Source of the DNA: an uncultured Alphaproteobacteria bacterium
Lineage (GTDB): Bacteria; Pseudomonadota; Alphaproteobacteria; HIMB59; GCA-002718135
Reading direction: 5' to 3'
Assembly: GCA_902585605.1 (NCBI GenBank)
Contig: CACIED010000001.1
Span: 310,001-374,000, forward strand
DNA length: 64,000 bases
The position numbers and the translations under genes were made by a program. The notes below the pieces were generated by a model. That model was given only the letters and a program-made list of their open reading frames with translations. It was not told the DNA's origin and ran no database searches. Below are positions 33,624 to 43,330 of the stretch, piece after piece. Each line of letters begins with the position of its first letter. The first letter of the stretch is position 1.

Positions 33624-34491
33624 TTGGAAGACTTCCTCTTATTTTTTTGTACTTATAATTCATCAAGGGAATAAAAATAAAAATAAAAAGCGATTTAATT
33701 GTAATAACAAATTTTTCAAAAGAGTTTAAATAAATCCTTTCCGTAGAATATTTTTTTTTATTATATTTTATCTTAATGCCAATACCCCTATAAACATTAG
33801 CTGCAATAAATATTCCTAATCTAGTAGATAGAGGGATATATTTCAAACCAGCAAAACCATTTGTATAAAACTTCTCTGATAAACTTATTACCTTATGAAT
33901 TGCTTTTGATATTATATCATCATTTTCTGAATTAAATTGATTAGGATTATTTAGATTTTTAAGTGATATATTAGGTATCCAATTTGCTGGTAAGTATATT
34001 CTTTTCATTTTTGAATCTTCGTAAACATCACGTGCTATATTTGTAAGTTGCATACCAATACCAAGATCAATTGCAGATTTTGCCGCGTCTTCATTTTTTA
34101 CTCCTATAATTTTGGACATCATTAATCCAACAGTACCTGCAACATGATAGGAATATTTTATAAGCTCTTCCTTATTTTGAATCCTAATTTTTTTTTGATC
34201 CAAAATTAACCCTTCTATTAAATCAATAAAAATTGAGTTATGGATTTTATTTTTTTGCAAAAAAATATTAATTTTATTATTTTTATTTTTTTTTATTTCT
34301 TCAATTGTGTCTTTAAGATAGTTAGTTTGATCCTCATTATACTTATCAGCTATATCATCAAAATATCTACAAATTGAATAAAGGGTACCTGCTTTTTTTT
34401 TTGAGTTTTTTGGTAAAAAAAAACTCGCCCAATAAAAACTTTTACCTTCTCTTTTAAGATCTTTTGAGGAATTAAACTCTAGATCAATCAT
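33610..34491 (-). CDS. crtB: Phytoene synthase
   Basis: The 293-aa squalene/phytoene synthase family protein has both Asp-rich motifs: RYFDDIADKYNED (about residues 42-54) and TNIARDVYEDSKMKRIYLP (about 150-168). It condenses two geranylgeranyl diphosphates to phytoene. The stop of crtI lies two bases upstream. No GGPP synthase gene is nearby, so that precursor must come from another locus. Confidence 0.95.
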   Translation of the reverse strand: MIDLEFNSSKDLKREGKSFYWASFFLPKNSKKKAGTLYSICRYFDDIADKYNEDQTNYLKDTIEEIKKNKNNKINIFLQKNKIHNSIFIDLIEGLILDQKKIRIQNKEELIKYSYHVAGTVGLMMSKIIGVKNEDAAKSAIDLGIGMQLTNIARDVYEDSKMKRIYLPANWIPNISLKNLNNPNQFNSENDDIISKAIHKVISLSEKFYTNGFAGLKYIPLSTRLGIFIAANVYRGIGIKIKYNKKKYSTERIYLNSFEKFVITIKSLFIFIFIPLMNYKYKKIRGSLPNENL

Positions 34492-34493
34492 TG

Positions 34494-35969
34494 TTATTTT
34501 AATACAGATTTAATTATATTTTCAACAACTTTAGCTGAAGAAAGAACACCTGGTATTCCTGCACCTGGATGAGAACCTGCAGCCGAAAAATAAAGGTTTT
34601 TAATTTTTTTGTCTTTGTTGTGATATCTAAACCAAGCTGACTGTGTAAAAATTGGAGCTATAGAAAAACCTGCGCCGTGCATAGAATTGTAATCATTTTT
34701 AAAATCCTTAGGATTCATCCAAAAAACATCGGTTATATTGTTTTCTAAATCTGGCATAATTGTTTTGGATAATTCTTTAACTATTTTATTTTTAAGATTT
34801 TCTGATTCAACATCCCAATTAATGTTACCTTGTAAATTAGGCACTGGACATAAAACATAAAAACTATCACAACCTTCTGGTGCAAAGGATTTATCAGTTG
34901 CAGTAGGTCTATGGATATATAAAGAAAAATCTTCAGATAAAATTTTATTTTTGAATATATCATGAAGCAAAGACTTGAATCTTTCAGTCATCCAAATAGT
35001 GTGGTGAGCCACTTTATGATATTGTTTTTTTGTTCCAAAAAAAAGCACAAAGAGACCCATTGAATATAATAAGTTTTTTTCTCTTAATATAGGCCTACTT
35101 AAGTTTTGTTTTTTTAAAAGTTTGGAATAAACCATTGGCGGATCAGCATTGCAAACAACCAGGTCTGGATCAGCAATTTCTTCATTATTTGTTAATATTT
35201 TTGTAATCTTATTATTTTCAACAATAAACTCTTTAGCTTCTGTATTAGTTTTAATTTTAACACCACATTCAATCATTAATTTTTTTAATTCAGATACAAT
35301 CTTACCAGTACCACCCATACAGAAGAACACCCCCCATTTTCTCTCTAAATAATGAATTAAAGCATAAATCGATGTTGTTGTATGTGGATCACCCCCAACT
35401 AAAAGAGGATGAATAGAAAATGCTTTTCTAAGATAGGGGTTTTTTAGATAACTGTTTACAAGTTGAGATACTGTGAAATAACTTTTTAAAATAATTAAAT
35501 TAGGAATAACACCTAACATTTTAAAAAAAGAAATGAATGGTTTGTCAGCTAGTTTTGTAAAGCCCACATCAAATATTTTTTTTGATTGATTTAAAAGCCT
35601 ATAATATCCTTTTATGTCCCTCTTATCAAATTTACTTATTTCACTATTTGTTTTTTCAACTGTAGAACAATAATCGAAAGTCCTACCGTCATGAAAATAA
35701 TATCTATACCAGGGTTCAAGTGGAACAAAATTCAAATAATCTTCTCTTTTTTTTCCAAATAAACTAAATAATTCATCAAAAAGAAATGGTGCTGTTATGA
35801 CCGTTGGACCAGCATCATGTTTAAAACCATTTACTTCAAAAACTCTAGCTCTTCCCCCAAGCTCGTCCAGTTTTTCAATAATTGTTGTATCATAGCCCAA
35901 TTTTTTTAATCTTAAACTGATCGCAATACCTCCAAAACCACTGCCTATAACTACTGCTTTTTTTCCCAT
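34494..35969 (-). CDS. crtI: Phytoene desaturase
   Basis: The 491-aa CrtI-type protein has an FAD-binding VIGSGFGGIAISLRLKKLGY at the start, GGRARVFEVNGFKHDAGPTVIT, and a C-terminal AAGSHPGAGIPGVLSSA motif characteristic of phytoene desaturases. It introduces four double bonds to make lycopene. It is the first gene of the retinal operon and is divergent from proX-like YbaK across 57 bases. Confidence 0.95.
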   Translation of the reverse strand: MGKKAVVIGSGFGGIAISLRLKKLGYDTTIIEKLDELGGRARVFEVNGFKHDAGPTVITAPFLFDELFSLFGKKREDYLNFVPLEPWYRYYFHDGRTFDYCSTVEKTNSEISKFDKRDIKGYYRLLNQSKKIFDVGFTKLADKPFISFFKMLGVIPNLIILKSYFTVSQLVNSYLKNPYLRKAFSIHPLLVGGDPHTTTSIYALIHYLERKWGVFFCMGGTGKIVSELKKLMIECGVKIKTNTEAKEFIVENNKITKILTNNEEIADPDLVVCNADPPMVYSKLLKKQNLSRPILREKNLLYSMGLFVLFFGTKKQYHKVAHHTIWMTERFKSLLHDIFKNKILSEDFSLYIHRPTATDKSFAPEGCDSFYVLCPVPNLQGNINWDVESENLKNKIVKELSKTIMPDLENNITDVFWMNPKDFKNDYNSMHGAGFSIAPIFTQSAWFRYHNKDKKIKNLYFSAAGSHPGAGIPGVLSSAKVVENIIKSVLK

Positions 35970-36026
35970 TGTTAATTTTGTAATTGTATTTAAATACCTT
36001 ATTTCTTAATAAATATAATATTATTT

Positions 36027-36539
36027 ATGCTCACAAAGACAGATTTATTTGAATTACTTAGTGTAAAAAATAAAGAATTTCAAATTCATGATCACGATCC
36101 TTTATTTACAGTTGAAGATTCCGAAAATCTCAGAGGTGAGATTAAGGGTGCACATACAAAAAACTTATTTTTAAAAAATAAAAAAAATAATTTTTTTCTT
36201 TTCAGTTGTGATGAAAATGCAAAGGTTGATTTGAAGAAATTTTCTAAATCTATTGATGCTAAGAATTTATCATTCGCTAATGCTGAATATTTAGAACAAT
36301 TTTTGGGTATTAAGCCAGGATCAGTCTCACCATTTGCTCTTCTTAACGACAAGGATAATGTTGTTGAATTTTACTTAGACGAAAAACTTTTTAACAGTGA
36401 AATAATTAACTTCCACCCCCTAATTAATACCACAACTATAAGCATAAAGACTTTAGAGTTTATAAACTTCCTCCTTGAAAATAATAAAAAAATTCATATT
36501 TTTTCTCTTGATAGTTATAGTATAGTCAAATCTTTATGA
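36027..36539 (+). CDS. ProX/YbaK-family aminoacyl-tRNA deacylase
   Basis: The 170-aa single-domain YbaK/ProX protein contains HDPLFTVEDSE, GAHTKNLFLKNKKNNFFLFSCDENAKVDLKK and LGIKPGSVSPFALLND, the usual motifs of prolyl-tRNA editing proteins. It hydrolyses mischarged tRNA (typically Ala-tRNA-Pro). The stop overlaps the thioredoxin-like gene start (ATGA), suggesting a proX-trx-LON operon. Confidence 0.92.
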   Translation: MLTKTDLFELLSVKNKEFQIHDHDPLFTVEDSENLRGEIKGAHTKNLFLKNKKNNFFLFSCDENAKVDLKKFSKSIDAKNLSFANAEYLEQFLGIKPGSVSPFALLNDKDNVVEFYLDEKLFNSEIINFHPLINTTTISIKTLEFINFLLENNKKIHIFSLDSYSIVKSL

Positions 36540-37402
36540 GTGAAAATTCAAATATAATCGATGTTACTGAAACAGAGTTTAATGATCGGGTAATTGAGGC
36601 AAGTGAAAGTAAATTAGTTGTTGTTGATTTTTGGGCTCCCTGGTGTGGTCCTTGTAAACAACTAACACCAATTTTAGAAAAAATAATTTCAAAATCAGGA
36701 GATAAAATCACATTAGTAAAAATTAATATTGATGAAAATCAACAAATTGCCGCTCAATTAAGAATTCAATCAATACCTACAGTCTATGCATTCAAAAATA
36801 AACAAATTGTTAATGCATTTCAGGGTGTTATTCCTGAAGGTCAGATTATTGAATTTATTGAAAAATGTTTAGGGTCTAAAATTAATGAAGACTTCACTGA
36901 TTTTTATAAAGAAATAGAAAGCGCCATGGCTGAAAATAAGTTTGAAGAAACTAAGAACACCCTTCTAGAATTTATATCTAAAAACTCAGATGAAATTAAA
37001 GGTATTTGTTTTTATTTAGAGTGTTTGATCGAGCTCAAACAATTTGAAGAAGCTGAGATGTTCATTAGTTCATTAGAAAAAAAAGTGCAAGAAAAGGATG
37101 AAGTTAAACAGATTTTAAAAAAAATTGAAATTATGAAAAATAATTCATCCGGACCAAATGTTAATGAGTTACTTGGAAAACTTGAGAATGAACCAGATAA
37201 TATTGATCTAGTTTTAGAAATATCAGATAAATATTTTTCAATGAAAGAATATGAAAGTGGAATGAATTTGCTTCTAAAACATTATCCAAAAAATAGGGAT
37301 AGTATAAAAAATAAGATGGTAGAATTTTTTGCTGTACTTGGAAATACTGATCAAGTCACAATTAAATATAGGAAAAAACTCTCACAATTAATGTTTTCAT
37401 AA
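36536..37402 (+). CDS. Thioredoxin-TPR protein (CnoX/YbbN type)
   Basis: The 288-aa protein has an N-terminal thioredoxin domain (about 1-110) with the active site WAPWCGPCK, and a C-terminal TPR-like helical region (about 120-285). That is the layout of CnoX/YbbN chaperone-redox proteins. Unlike E. coli YbbN, the CGPC active site is complete, so it may be a real oxidoreductase. It is coupled to the upstream deacylase gene and is 1 base before the LON-domain gene. Confidence 0.93.
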   Translation: MSENSNIIDVTETEFNDRVIEASESKLVVVDFWAPWCGPCKQLTPILEKIISKSGDKITLVKINIDENQQIAAQLRIQSIPTVYAFKNKQIVNAFQGVIPEGQIIEFIEKCLGSKINEDFTDFYKEIESAMAENKFEETKNTLLEFISKNSDEIKGICFYLECLIELKQFEEAEMFISSLEKKVQEKDEVKQILKKIEIMKNNSSGPNVNELLGKLENEPDNIDLVLEISDKYFSMKEYESGMNLLLKHYPKNRDSIKNKMVEFFAVLGNTDQVTIKYRKKLSQLMFS

Positions 37403-37403
37403 C

Positions 37404-37997
37404 ATGGAAATTCCTATTTTTCCTTTAAACGGTGCAGTCCTTTTTCCGGGAACAAGCTTGCCACTGAATATATTTGAAGAAAGATACATTGAAATGGTTG
37501 ATTACGCTTTTTCAAAAGAAAGGTTTATCGGCATGATACAATCTGATGAAAAAAATAAACTTTATAATATTGGTTGTATTGGAAAAATTCATAGTTTTAG
37601 TGAAACAACAGACGGACGATATTTAATTAGTCTGCAGGGCACTAATTGTTTTAAAGTTAAAAAAGAGTTAGAAAAAAAATATAAGTTTAGGTTGGTTGAA
37701 GCTGAAATGTTGGATTTTGAGGAAGATAAAAACATTATAAATGAAAAACAAAAAAATAATCTCTTAGATAAGTATAGCCAATATATTAAAGTCAAAAAAA
37801 TTAATTTAAACTTAGAAGAAATTCAAAATATAGATTTTAATCAAATTATAAAGTTTATAGCAATGATATCTCCATTTAGTGACGTTGAAAAACAGGTTCT
37901 TTTAGAAACAAAAAATTTAAGTGATTTTTATAAAAAACTTCATTCAATTTTAGAGCTTGAGATTGTTGAAGATAATAATAGCAAAACTATTAATTAA
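37404..37997 (+). CDS. LON substrate-binding domain protein
   Basis: The 197-aa protein carries only the Lon N-terminal domain: PIFPLNGAVLFPGTSLPLNIFEERYIEMV, FIGMIQ and GCIGKIHSFSETTDGRYLISLQG. There is no ATPase or protease part. Its place after a thioredoxin-TPR gene is conserved in alphaproteobacteria and its biochemical role is unknown. It ends convergently on the UbiH-like gene with an 8-base overlap. Confidence 0.92.
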   Translation: MEIPIFPLNGAVLFPGTSLPLNIFEERYIEMVDYAFSKERFIGMIQSDEKNKLYNIGCIGKIHSFSETTDGRYLISLQGTNCFKVKKELEKKYKFRLVEAEMLDFEEDKNIINEKQKNNLLDKYSQYIKVKKINLNLEEIQNIDFNQIIKFIAMISPFSDVEKQVLLETKNLSDFYKKLHSILELEIVEDNNSKTIN

Positions 37998-39171
37998 CAC
38001 CCATAGCAAAATCACTTATCTGATTTTTTATTTTTTTACTTTTCTCTATTAAATTGATAACTGAAAATCTTGCATGATTAAAAATTGTATTTTCCAATTT
38101 AAAGACACTGTCAACTTTATCGGTGATTTGATATAGCCTATAAGCTTTGAAGAAATTATCTTTCTGAAATTCTTTACAAAATATTTCGTCTCCCAATTCC
38201 AAGCCTAGAGAATTATATTTTTTAGTAAGATTATATAAACTTTCTACATCTTGCATGCCTAGATTCCATCCTTGTCCTGCGATTGGATGGAATGAATGGG
38301 CTGAATCACCTAAATAAATAATTCTATTCTCAAAAAATTTAGAATTTAAATGAGCTTTTAAAGGAAAGGTTTGTTTGGTAATTATTTTTTTTATCTCACC
38401 TACACTTCCCTGCGTCTTTTCATTTAGAATAGAAATAATATTATTATCATCTAAAGAAAGTAAAGAGTTTATAAATTTATCAGTGTTTGTCCAAACTATG
38501 GAACTTTGAAAATTATTTTTATTTTTTTGCATTGGTAATATTGCAAGAGGACCATTTTTAAAAAAATATTCGTAAGCAGTGTTGTTGTGAGTTTTTGAAT
38601 GATAAAAATTTATTACAATTGCTTTTTTTTTATAATCTTTGCTGTAAATTGGTGTTTTAAAAATTTTTCTAATAGAACTGTTTTTCCCATCAGATGCTAT
38701 TAAAATATTAGAGCTAACAAAAAAATTTTTTTGCTTGATTACAATTTTATTTTCTTCGTAAAAAATATCTTTAACGGAAACATTGTTAAAGATTTTTACA
38801 TTTTTTTGTTTTTTCAACTGTTTATAAAGGCCATCAAGTATAAATTCATTCTTTACTATGTAACCCAAATTAGATACCCTTCTTTTGTTATCAAAGTGGA
38901 GTTTATTCGATTGATTTCTATCTATTATTTGAATGTTTTTTATAGGCTCAGCATGATGACTGATATCTCCCCAAATATTTATTTCTTCTAAAAATTTTTT
39001 AGTTCCCTCTGATATTGCTGTTGTTCTTTTATCTAAAATTTTTTCATGATTAAATTTGTCTTTTTGCTCTAAAATAACTACTTTGTTACCAAGTTTAGAA
39101 AGAGAATAAGCCGCTGCAGCTCCTATAAGCCCTCCTCCTACAATATTAATATTTGATTGAATTTCTTTCAT
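37990..39171 (-). CDS. UbiH/UbiF/COQ6-family FAD monooxygenase
   Basis: The 393-aa flavin monooxygenase has IVGGGLIGAAAAYSLSKLG at the FAD site, a DG motif (ASDGKNSSIRK) and the second FAD motif YLGDSAHSFHPIAGQGWNLGMQD. These are typical of ubiquinone ring hydroxylases. It probably hydroxylates a ubiquinone precursor; which ring position cannot be told from sequence. It is divergent from ftsK. Confidence 0.92.
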   Translation of the reverse strand: MKEIQSNINIVGGGLIGAAAAYSLSKLGNKVVILEQKDKFNHEKILDKRTTAISEGTKKFLEEINIWGDISHHAEPIKNIQIIDRNQSNKLHFDNKRRVSNLGYIVKNEFILDGLYKQLKKQKNVKIFNNVSVKDIFYEENKIVIKQKNFFVSSNILIASDGKNSSIRKIFKTPIYSKDYKKKAIVINFYHSKTHNNTAYEYFFKNGPLAILPMQKNKNNFQSSIVWTNTDKFINSLLSLDDNNIISILNEKTQGSVGEIKKIITKQTFPLKAHLNSKFFENRIIYLGDSAHSFHPIAGQGWNLGMQDVESLYNLTKKYNSLGLELGDEIFCKEFQKDNFFKAYRLYQITDKVDSVFKLENTIFNHARFSVINLIEKSKKIKNQISDFAMGVN

Positions 39172-39218
39172 AATTTTCTTCGAATTACCATAATCTAAAT
39201 GTATTACAATCTAACTAT

Positions 39219-41453
39219 ATGTTCAAGTATGGTTCATTTAGAAATTTTGTTGTAAGATTTTCACTAGGAGTATTTTTATTTTCACTTGGATTAACCTATT
39301 TTGCTAGTCTTTACTCATATTCTTCAAATGATCCTGGTTTTAATCAATTTAATAGCAATATTGATGTCAACAATATCGAAAATTTTGTAGGTTTTTTTGG
39401 TTCATATTTATCGAGTTATTCATTAATCTTTATTGGCACACTAAGCTACCTTTTGGCGTTTTTTATGATACTTGAAGGTGGAAAATTATTTTTAGGTATA
39501 AATAGTCGACTACTCATTTTAAAATTTTTAGCTGGCCTAATAGGAATAATATTTATTAATACTTTCTTAAAATCAGTTAACGTTACATTTTTGAAAACTG
39601 GTTTAATTTCTCAGTTCTTAATCGATTTATTTACAAGTATAAATTTAAATTTCTTAGAAAATGTTTTTATTTATTTTCTTATAAATTTTTTACTTTTGAT
39701 ATTTGGTATAATATTAATTTTCTTATCTTTTCAAATAAATTACTTGTGGGTAAATAAAGCTTTTACTTTTTTAAAAGTTTTTAAATATTTAAGATTTTTA
39801 TTTTCTTTATTTGGATTGCTAAAATATTTAAAAATTAAAAAAAGACCGGTCAAAAAAACTTTAAAAAGTGAACCAACAATAAAGAAAAAAAATTATGTAA
39901 GTTTAAATAGAAATAATAATATAAAAACTAACCTAAAAAAACAGCTTGAGTTGGATAATTTTAGTTTTAGTCTTCCGTCAAAAGATCTTCTCTCAAAGTC
40001 AAATTTAAAAAATAATAAAAATAAAGAATTAGATAAGATAAATACTGATGCTGCAATAAAATTAGAGAAAACTCTTTCTGAATACGGTGTTGAGGGAAAA
40101 ATCATTGGTTTCAGTAGTGGTCCAATTGTAACATTGTTCGAATTTATCCCTAATGCTGGTATAAAATCTAGTAAAGTAATAGGTTTGTCAGATGACATTG
40201 CTAGAGCAATGTCATCTATTTCAGCTAGAATTTCTACTCAACCAGGGAAAACAAGTTTAGGAATAGAAATTCCAAATACTAAAAGAGACAGTGTGTTATT
40301 TGGTGAATTGATTGAGGAGGAAGAATTTGAAATAGGAAACGACTCTCTTAAATTAGCATTAGGTAAAGATATATCAGGTAAAAGTATTTTTGCAAATTTA
40401 GAGAGGATGCCTCATTTATTAATTGCAGGAACAACTGGCTCGGGAAAGTCGGTAGGAATTAACACAATGATATTAAGCATACTTTACAAATTTAAACCTA
40501 ATGAATGTAAATTAATACTGATTGATCCCAAAATGTTAGAGTTAAGTATTTATGAGGACATTCCTCATCTATTAACACCGGTTGTTACAGATCCAAAAAA
40601 GGCTGTGTTTGCTCTTAAGTGGGTAGTTAGAGAAATGGAGAATAGATATAAATTAATGAGTTCTATGAATGTTAAAAATATAGATTCTTATAATGATAGA
40701 GTCTTAAAAACTATTTCTTCAGGAAGAAAATTATATAGAGAAGTTCAAACGGGTATAGATGATGATACTAGAATGCCGATTATTGAAAAACAAGAAATTC
40801 CTCTCGAAAAAATGCCTTTTATTGTTGTTGTAATTGACGAAATGGCAGACTTAATGATGGTCGCTGGTAAAGAAGTTGAGTCATTAGTTCAACGTTTAGC
40901 ACAAATGGCGAGAGCATCTGGTATTCATTTGATTACAGCTACACAAAGGCCTAGTGTTGACGTAATAACCGGAACAATTAAGGCAAATTTTCCGAGTCGT
41001 ATTAGTTACAAAGTATCGAGCAAGTTTGACAGCAGAACGATATTAAATGAAATGGGTGCAGAACAATTATTAGGTAGTGGCGATATGTTGTTTCTAGAAA
41101 ACGGTGGTATGATAAAAAGACTTCATGGTGGATTTGTATCAGAAAATGAAGTTGATAGAGTTGTTACTCATATAAAAAAACAATCCACTTTTGATTATAA
41201 AAAAGAAATATCACTATCTGAAGAAGAATTGACTTCTACAATTGGTGAAGATCTGGTTTCAAGTAATAATGACGACTTATATAGCAAGGCAGTTGATATA
41301 GTAATTAAACAACAGAAAGTTTCAACAAGCTATATTCAAAGATATCTTCAAATTGGTTATAATAGAGCTGCTAGGATAGTTGAAAAGATGGAAGAAGATG
41401 GAATAATAAGTGAAGCAAATAATGCAGGTAAAAGACATGTTCTTAAAAGATGA
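39219..41453 (+). CDS. ftsK: FtsK DNA translocase
   Basis: The 744-aa protein has four N-terminal membrane helices (about 10-190), a short Lys/Asn-rich linker, the FtsK motor with Walker A LIAGTTGSGKSVGIN and Walker B VVVIDEMADLMM, and a C-terminal gamma domain SKAVDIVIKQQKVSTSYIQRYLQIGYNRAARIVEKMEEDGI that reads KOPS sites. It anchors at the septum and clears chromosome termini. It is followed by lolA with an overlap. Confidence 0.96.
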   Translation: MFKYGSFRNFVVRFSLGVFLFSLGLTYFASLYSYSSNDPGFNQFNSNIDVNNIENFVGFFGSYLSSYSLIFIGTLSYLLAFFMILEGGKLFLGINSRLLILKFLAGLIGIIFINTFLKSVNVTFLKTGLISQFLIDLFTSINLNFLENVFIYFLINFLLLIFGIILIFLSFQINYLWVNKAFTFLKVFKYLRFLFSLFGLLKYLKIKKRPVKKTLKSEPTIKKKNYVSLNRNNNIKTNLKKQLELDNFSFSLPSKDLLSKSNLKNNKNKELDKINTDAAIKLEKTLSEYGVEGKIIGFSSGPIVTLFEFIPNAGIKSSKVIGLSDDIARAMSSISARISTQPGKTSLGIEIPNTKRDSVLFGELIEEEEFEIGNDSLKLALGKDISGKSIFANLERMPHLLIAGTTGSGKSVGINTMILSILYKFKPNECKLILIDPKMLELSIYEDIPHLLTPVVTDPKKAVFALKWVVREMENRYKLMSSMNVKNIDSYNDRVLKTISSGRKLYREVQTGIDDDTRMPIIEKQEIPLEKMPFIVVVIDEMADLMMVAGKEVESLVQRLAQMARASGIHLITATQRPSVDVITGTIKANFPSRISYKVSSKFDSRTILNEMGAEQLLGSGDMLFLENGGMIKRLHGGFVSENEVDRVVTHIKKQSTFDYKKEISLSEEELTSTIGEDLVSSNNDDLYSKAVDIVIKQQKVSTSYIQRYLQIGYNRAARIVEKMEEDGIISEANNAGKRHVLKR

Positions 41454-42033
41454 TAAATATATATTTAATTATCTTGTAATTATTTTTTTTTTATTTGCTT
41501 CTAGTGCATATTCAAAAACAAATGATAAAAAAGAAATTTTTAATTATTTAAATTCACTTACAAACTTTTCTGCCTCTTTTTTACAAAATAATGGAAATGA
41601 TTTAAGTGAGGGTAAAGTTTATATTGGGACTAAAAGAGTCAGAGCAGAATATTTTTCACCATCAAAAATTTTAATAATTTTAGATGAAGACAAGGCAATG
41701 TATTATAATTATGAACTTGAAGAAAACGAATTTTTTAATCCAAGAAATACAAATGCTTGGTTTTTTTATGATATTTTTAGAAATCCTCTTTTTTTTGAAA
41801 ATAGTTTAATTCAGTTAGAAGACAATGAATTAATTCTTGAAAAAATAGGGTTTGATGATGAAGAAAATAATTTTCTAATTAGGGTATACTTTGAAAAAAA
41901 TCCTTTAATATTACGTTCTCTAGAGGTAATTATTAATAATGAAACTCTCAAATTATCAATTTATAACCATAAGTATTATGAAGAATTTGATAAAAATTTT
42001 TTTAAACTAATAAGTCCTAAATTGTTAAATTAA
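41437..42033 (+). CDS. lolA: LolA-like outer-membrane lipoprotein carrier
   Basis: The protein is 198 aa from ATG 41437; the frame is open to 41410. A signal peptide ends near LFASSAYS. The body has the LolA-type pattern: FSASFLQNNGNDLSEGKVYIGTKRVRAEYFSPSKILIILDEDKAMYYNYELEE. It ferries lipoproteins across the periplasm. ftsK-lolA adjacency is standard in alphaproteobacteria. The start inside the end of ftsK suggests coupling. Confidence 0.88.
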   Translation: MFLKDDKYIFNYLVIIFFLFASSAYSKTNDKKEIFNYLNSLTNFSASFLQNNGNDLSEGKVYIGTKRVRAEYFSPSKILIILDEDKAMYYNYELEENEFFNPRNTNAWFFYDIFRNPLFFENSLIQLEDNELILEKIGFDDEENNFLIRVYFEKNPLILRSLEVIINNETLKLSIYNHKYYEEFDKNFFKLISPKLLN

Positions 42034-42632
42034 ACTGTAATCAATAATTTTTCGCTTTTTGTTTTAATTTGGACAACAGTGTTCACTTTGTTCATTTTTT
42101 TTCTAATTCTTGATAGATGACTTTCGAGAGAGTTAGTTTCAATATTAGATCTGATATTCAGAATGTTTTCTTTTATAAATGTTTTACTAGCTTCCTTTTC
42201 TCTTATTAAATAGCTTAAAATCTCAAACTCTACTTTAGTAAGATAGCAAAAGGATTTGTTATTCAAATTTATAATCTTTTCATTATCAATTGATATGTCG
42301 CAAAATTGTATTTTTAAATTTTGTGAGAAATTTTTAATTGAGCTTTTGAAATAATTTATGGACATAGGGGTTTTTAAAAATTTTAAGGTAGTTTTAGATT
42401 TAAGATTAGAAATTTTAGTATTAGTCATGATTAGATAATTTTCACCAAGCTTACTAAAGTTAATTAAATCAACTTCTTTATTGTTATTTAAAATAATAAT
42501 ATTCGCTTCAATAGTTTTATTATCGTATTCAATAGTGTCTAAATCCATAATGCTTATTTTGTATTGAGATAGAGTTGTATTCAAAAAATTTTTTAAACTT
42601 GTGTTTGAAAATATATTTAATCTGCTTTTCAT
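42030..42632 (-). CDS. OmpR-type winged-helix regulator with degenerate receiver domain
   Basis: The C-terminal half (about 120-200, CYLTKVEFEILSYLIREKEASKTFIKENI ... SLESHLSRIRKKM) is an OmpR/PhoB winged helix. The N-terminal half has receiver-like length but shows no acidic pocket or phospho-accepting Asp in the expected place (ANIIILNNNKEVDL). It is probably a phosphorylation-independent DNA-binding protein. It is coupled to yggS (4-base overlap) and convergent with lolA. Confidence 0.78.
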   Translation of the reverse strand: MKSRLNIFSNTSLKNFLNTTLSQYKISIMDLDTIEYDNKTIEANIIILNNNKEVDLINFSKLGENYLIMTNTKISNLKSKTTLKFLKTPMSINYFKSSIKNFSQNLKIQFCDISIDNEKIINLNNKSFCYLTKVEFEILSYLIREKEASKTFIKENILNIRSNIETNSLESHLSRIRKKMNKVNTVVQIKTKSEKLLITV

Positions 42633-43267
42633 ATTCTTTTCCCAAATAAGATTGTGCCTAATCTAATATATGCTGGGTTGAATGGTATTGCCTTCTCATA
42701 ATCATCACTCATACCTATGCTTAGTTCTTCAATTTTGTTTTTGTCTGCTAAAATTTTTAATTTATTAAAATGATATGTTGGATCTTCATCAATTGGAGGT
42801 ATACACATTAGTCCACAGATCAATAATTTCATTTCGTTTTTTAAAAAAAATAAAAAATCTTTAGTATCTTCAGGATAAATTCCACTTTTAGTTTTTTCTT
42901 TTCCAGTATTTATTTGTAAAAAAATTTTTTTATTTTTTAATAATTCTTTATGTTTTGAAAATTCTTTAGCTATTTTTTCTCTATCAAGTGTATGAAAAAC
43001 ATCGAATAATTGAACTGCTGTTTTGACTTTGTTAGTTTGTAGAGGGCCTGTCAAATGTAGTTGTATTTTAGAATTAGTTTTTTTGAGGTTTTGAAATTTA
43101 TCTTGAGCCTCTTGGACTCTGTTTTCTCCAAAAATATGAATTCCATAATTGATAGCCTGTAATACACTTTCAAGTGGGTGGTTTTTTGAAATAGCAACAA
43201 TTTTGGTATTATTGTTGGTTTTTTTTAAAAAATCCTTGATTTCATCGTATTTTTCAATATTAAACAT
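42629..43267 (-). CDS. yggS: YggS/PLPBP-family PLP-binding protein
   Basis: The 212-aa protein has the fold-type III barrel of PLP homeostasis proteins. The cofactor Lys lies in KIVAISKNHPLESV, followed by GIHIFGENRVQEAQDK, LHLTGPLQTNK and LSIGMSDDYEKAIPFNPAYIRLGTILFG. It holds and delivers pyridoxal phosphate and has no known catalysis. The order with the downstream winged-helix regulator suggests one transcript. Confidence 0.95.
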   Translation of the reverse strand: MFNIEKYDEIKDFLKKTNNNTKIVAISKNHPLESVLQAINYGIHIFGENRVQEAQDKFQNLKKTNSKIQLHLTGPLQTNKVKTAVQLFDVFHTLDREKIAKEFSKHKELLKNKKIFLQINTGKEKTKSGIYPEDTKDFLFFLKNEMKLLICGLMCIPPIDEDPTYHFNKLKILADKNKIEELSIGMSDDYEKAIPFNPAYIRLGTILFGKRI

Positions 43268-43330
43268 AAATTATTGTGTTGTAAAAAAACAACAATCTTT
43301 AAAAAAATTAAATAAATTATTATGCTTTTT

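Noticed and set aside
31680-36026. Proteorhodopsin gene next to the crt-blh operon
   Set aside because: No seven-helix ORF with the rhodopsin lysine motif is present; the membrane protein here is Blh.
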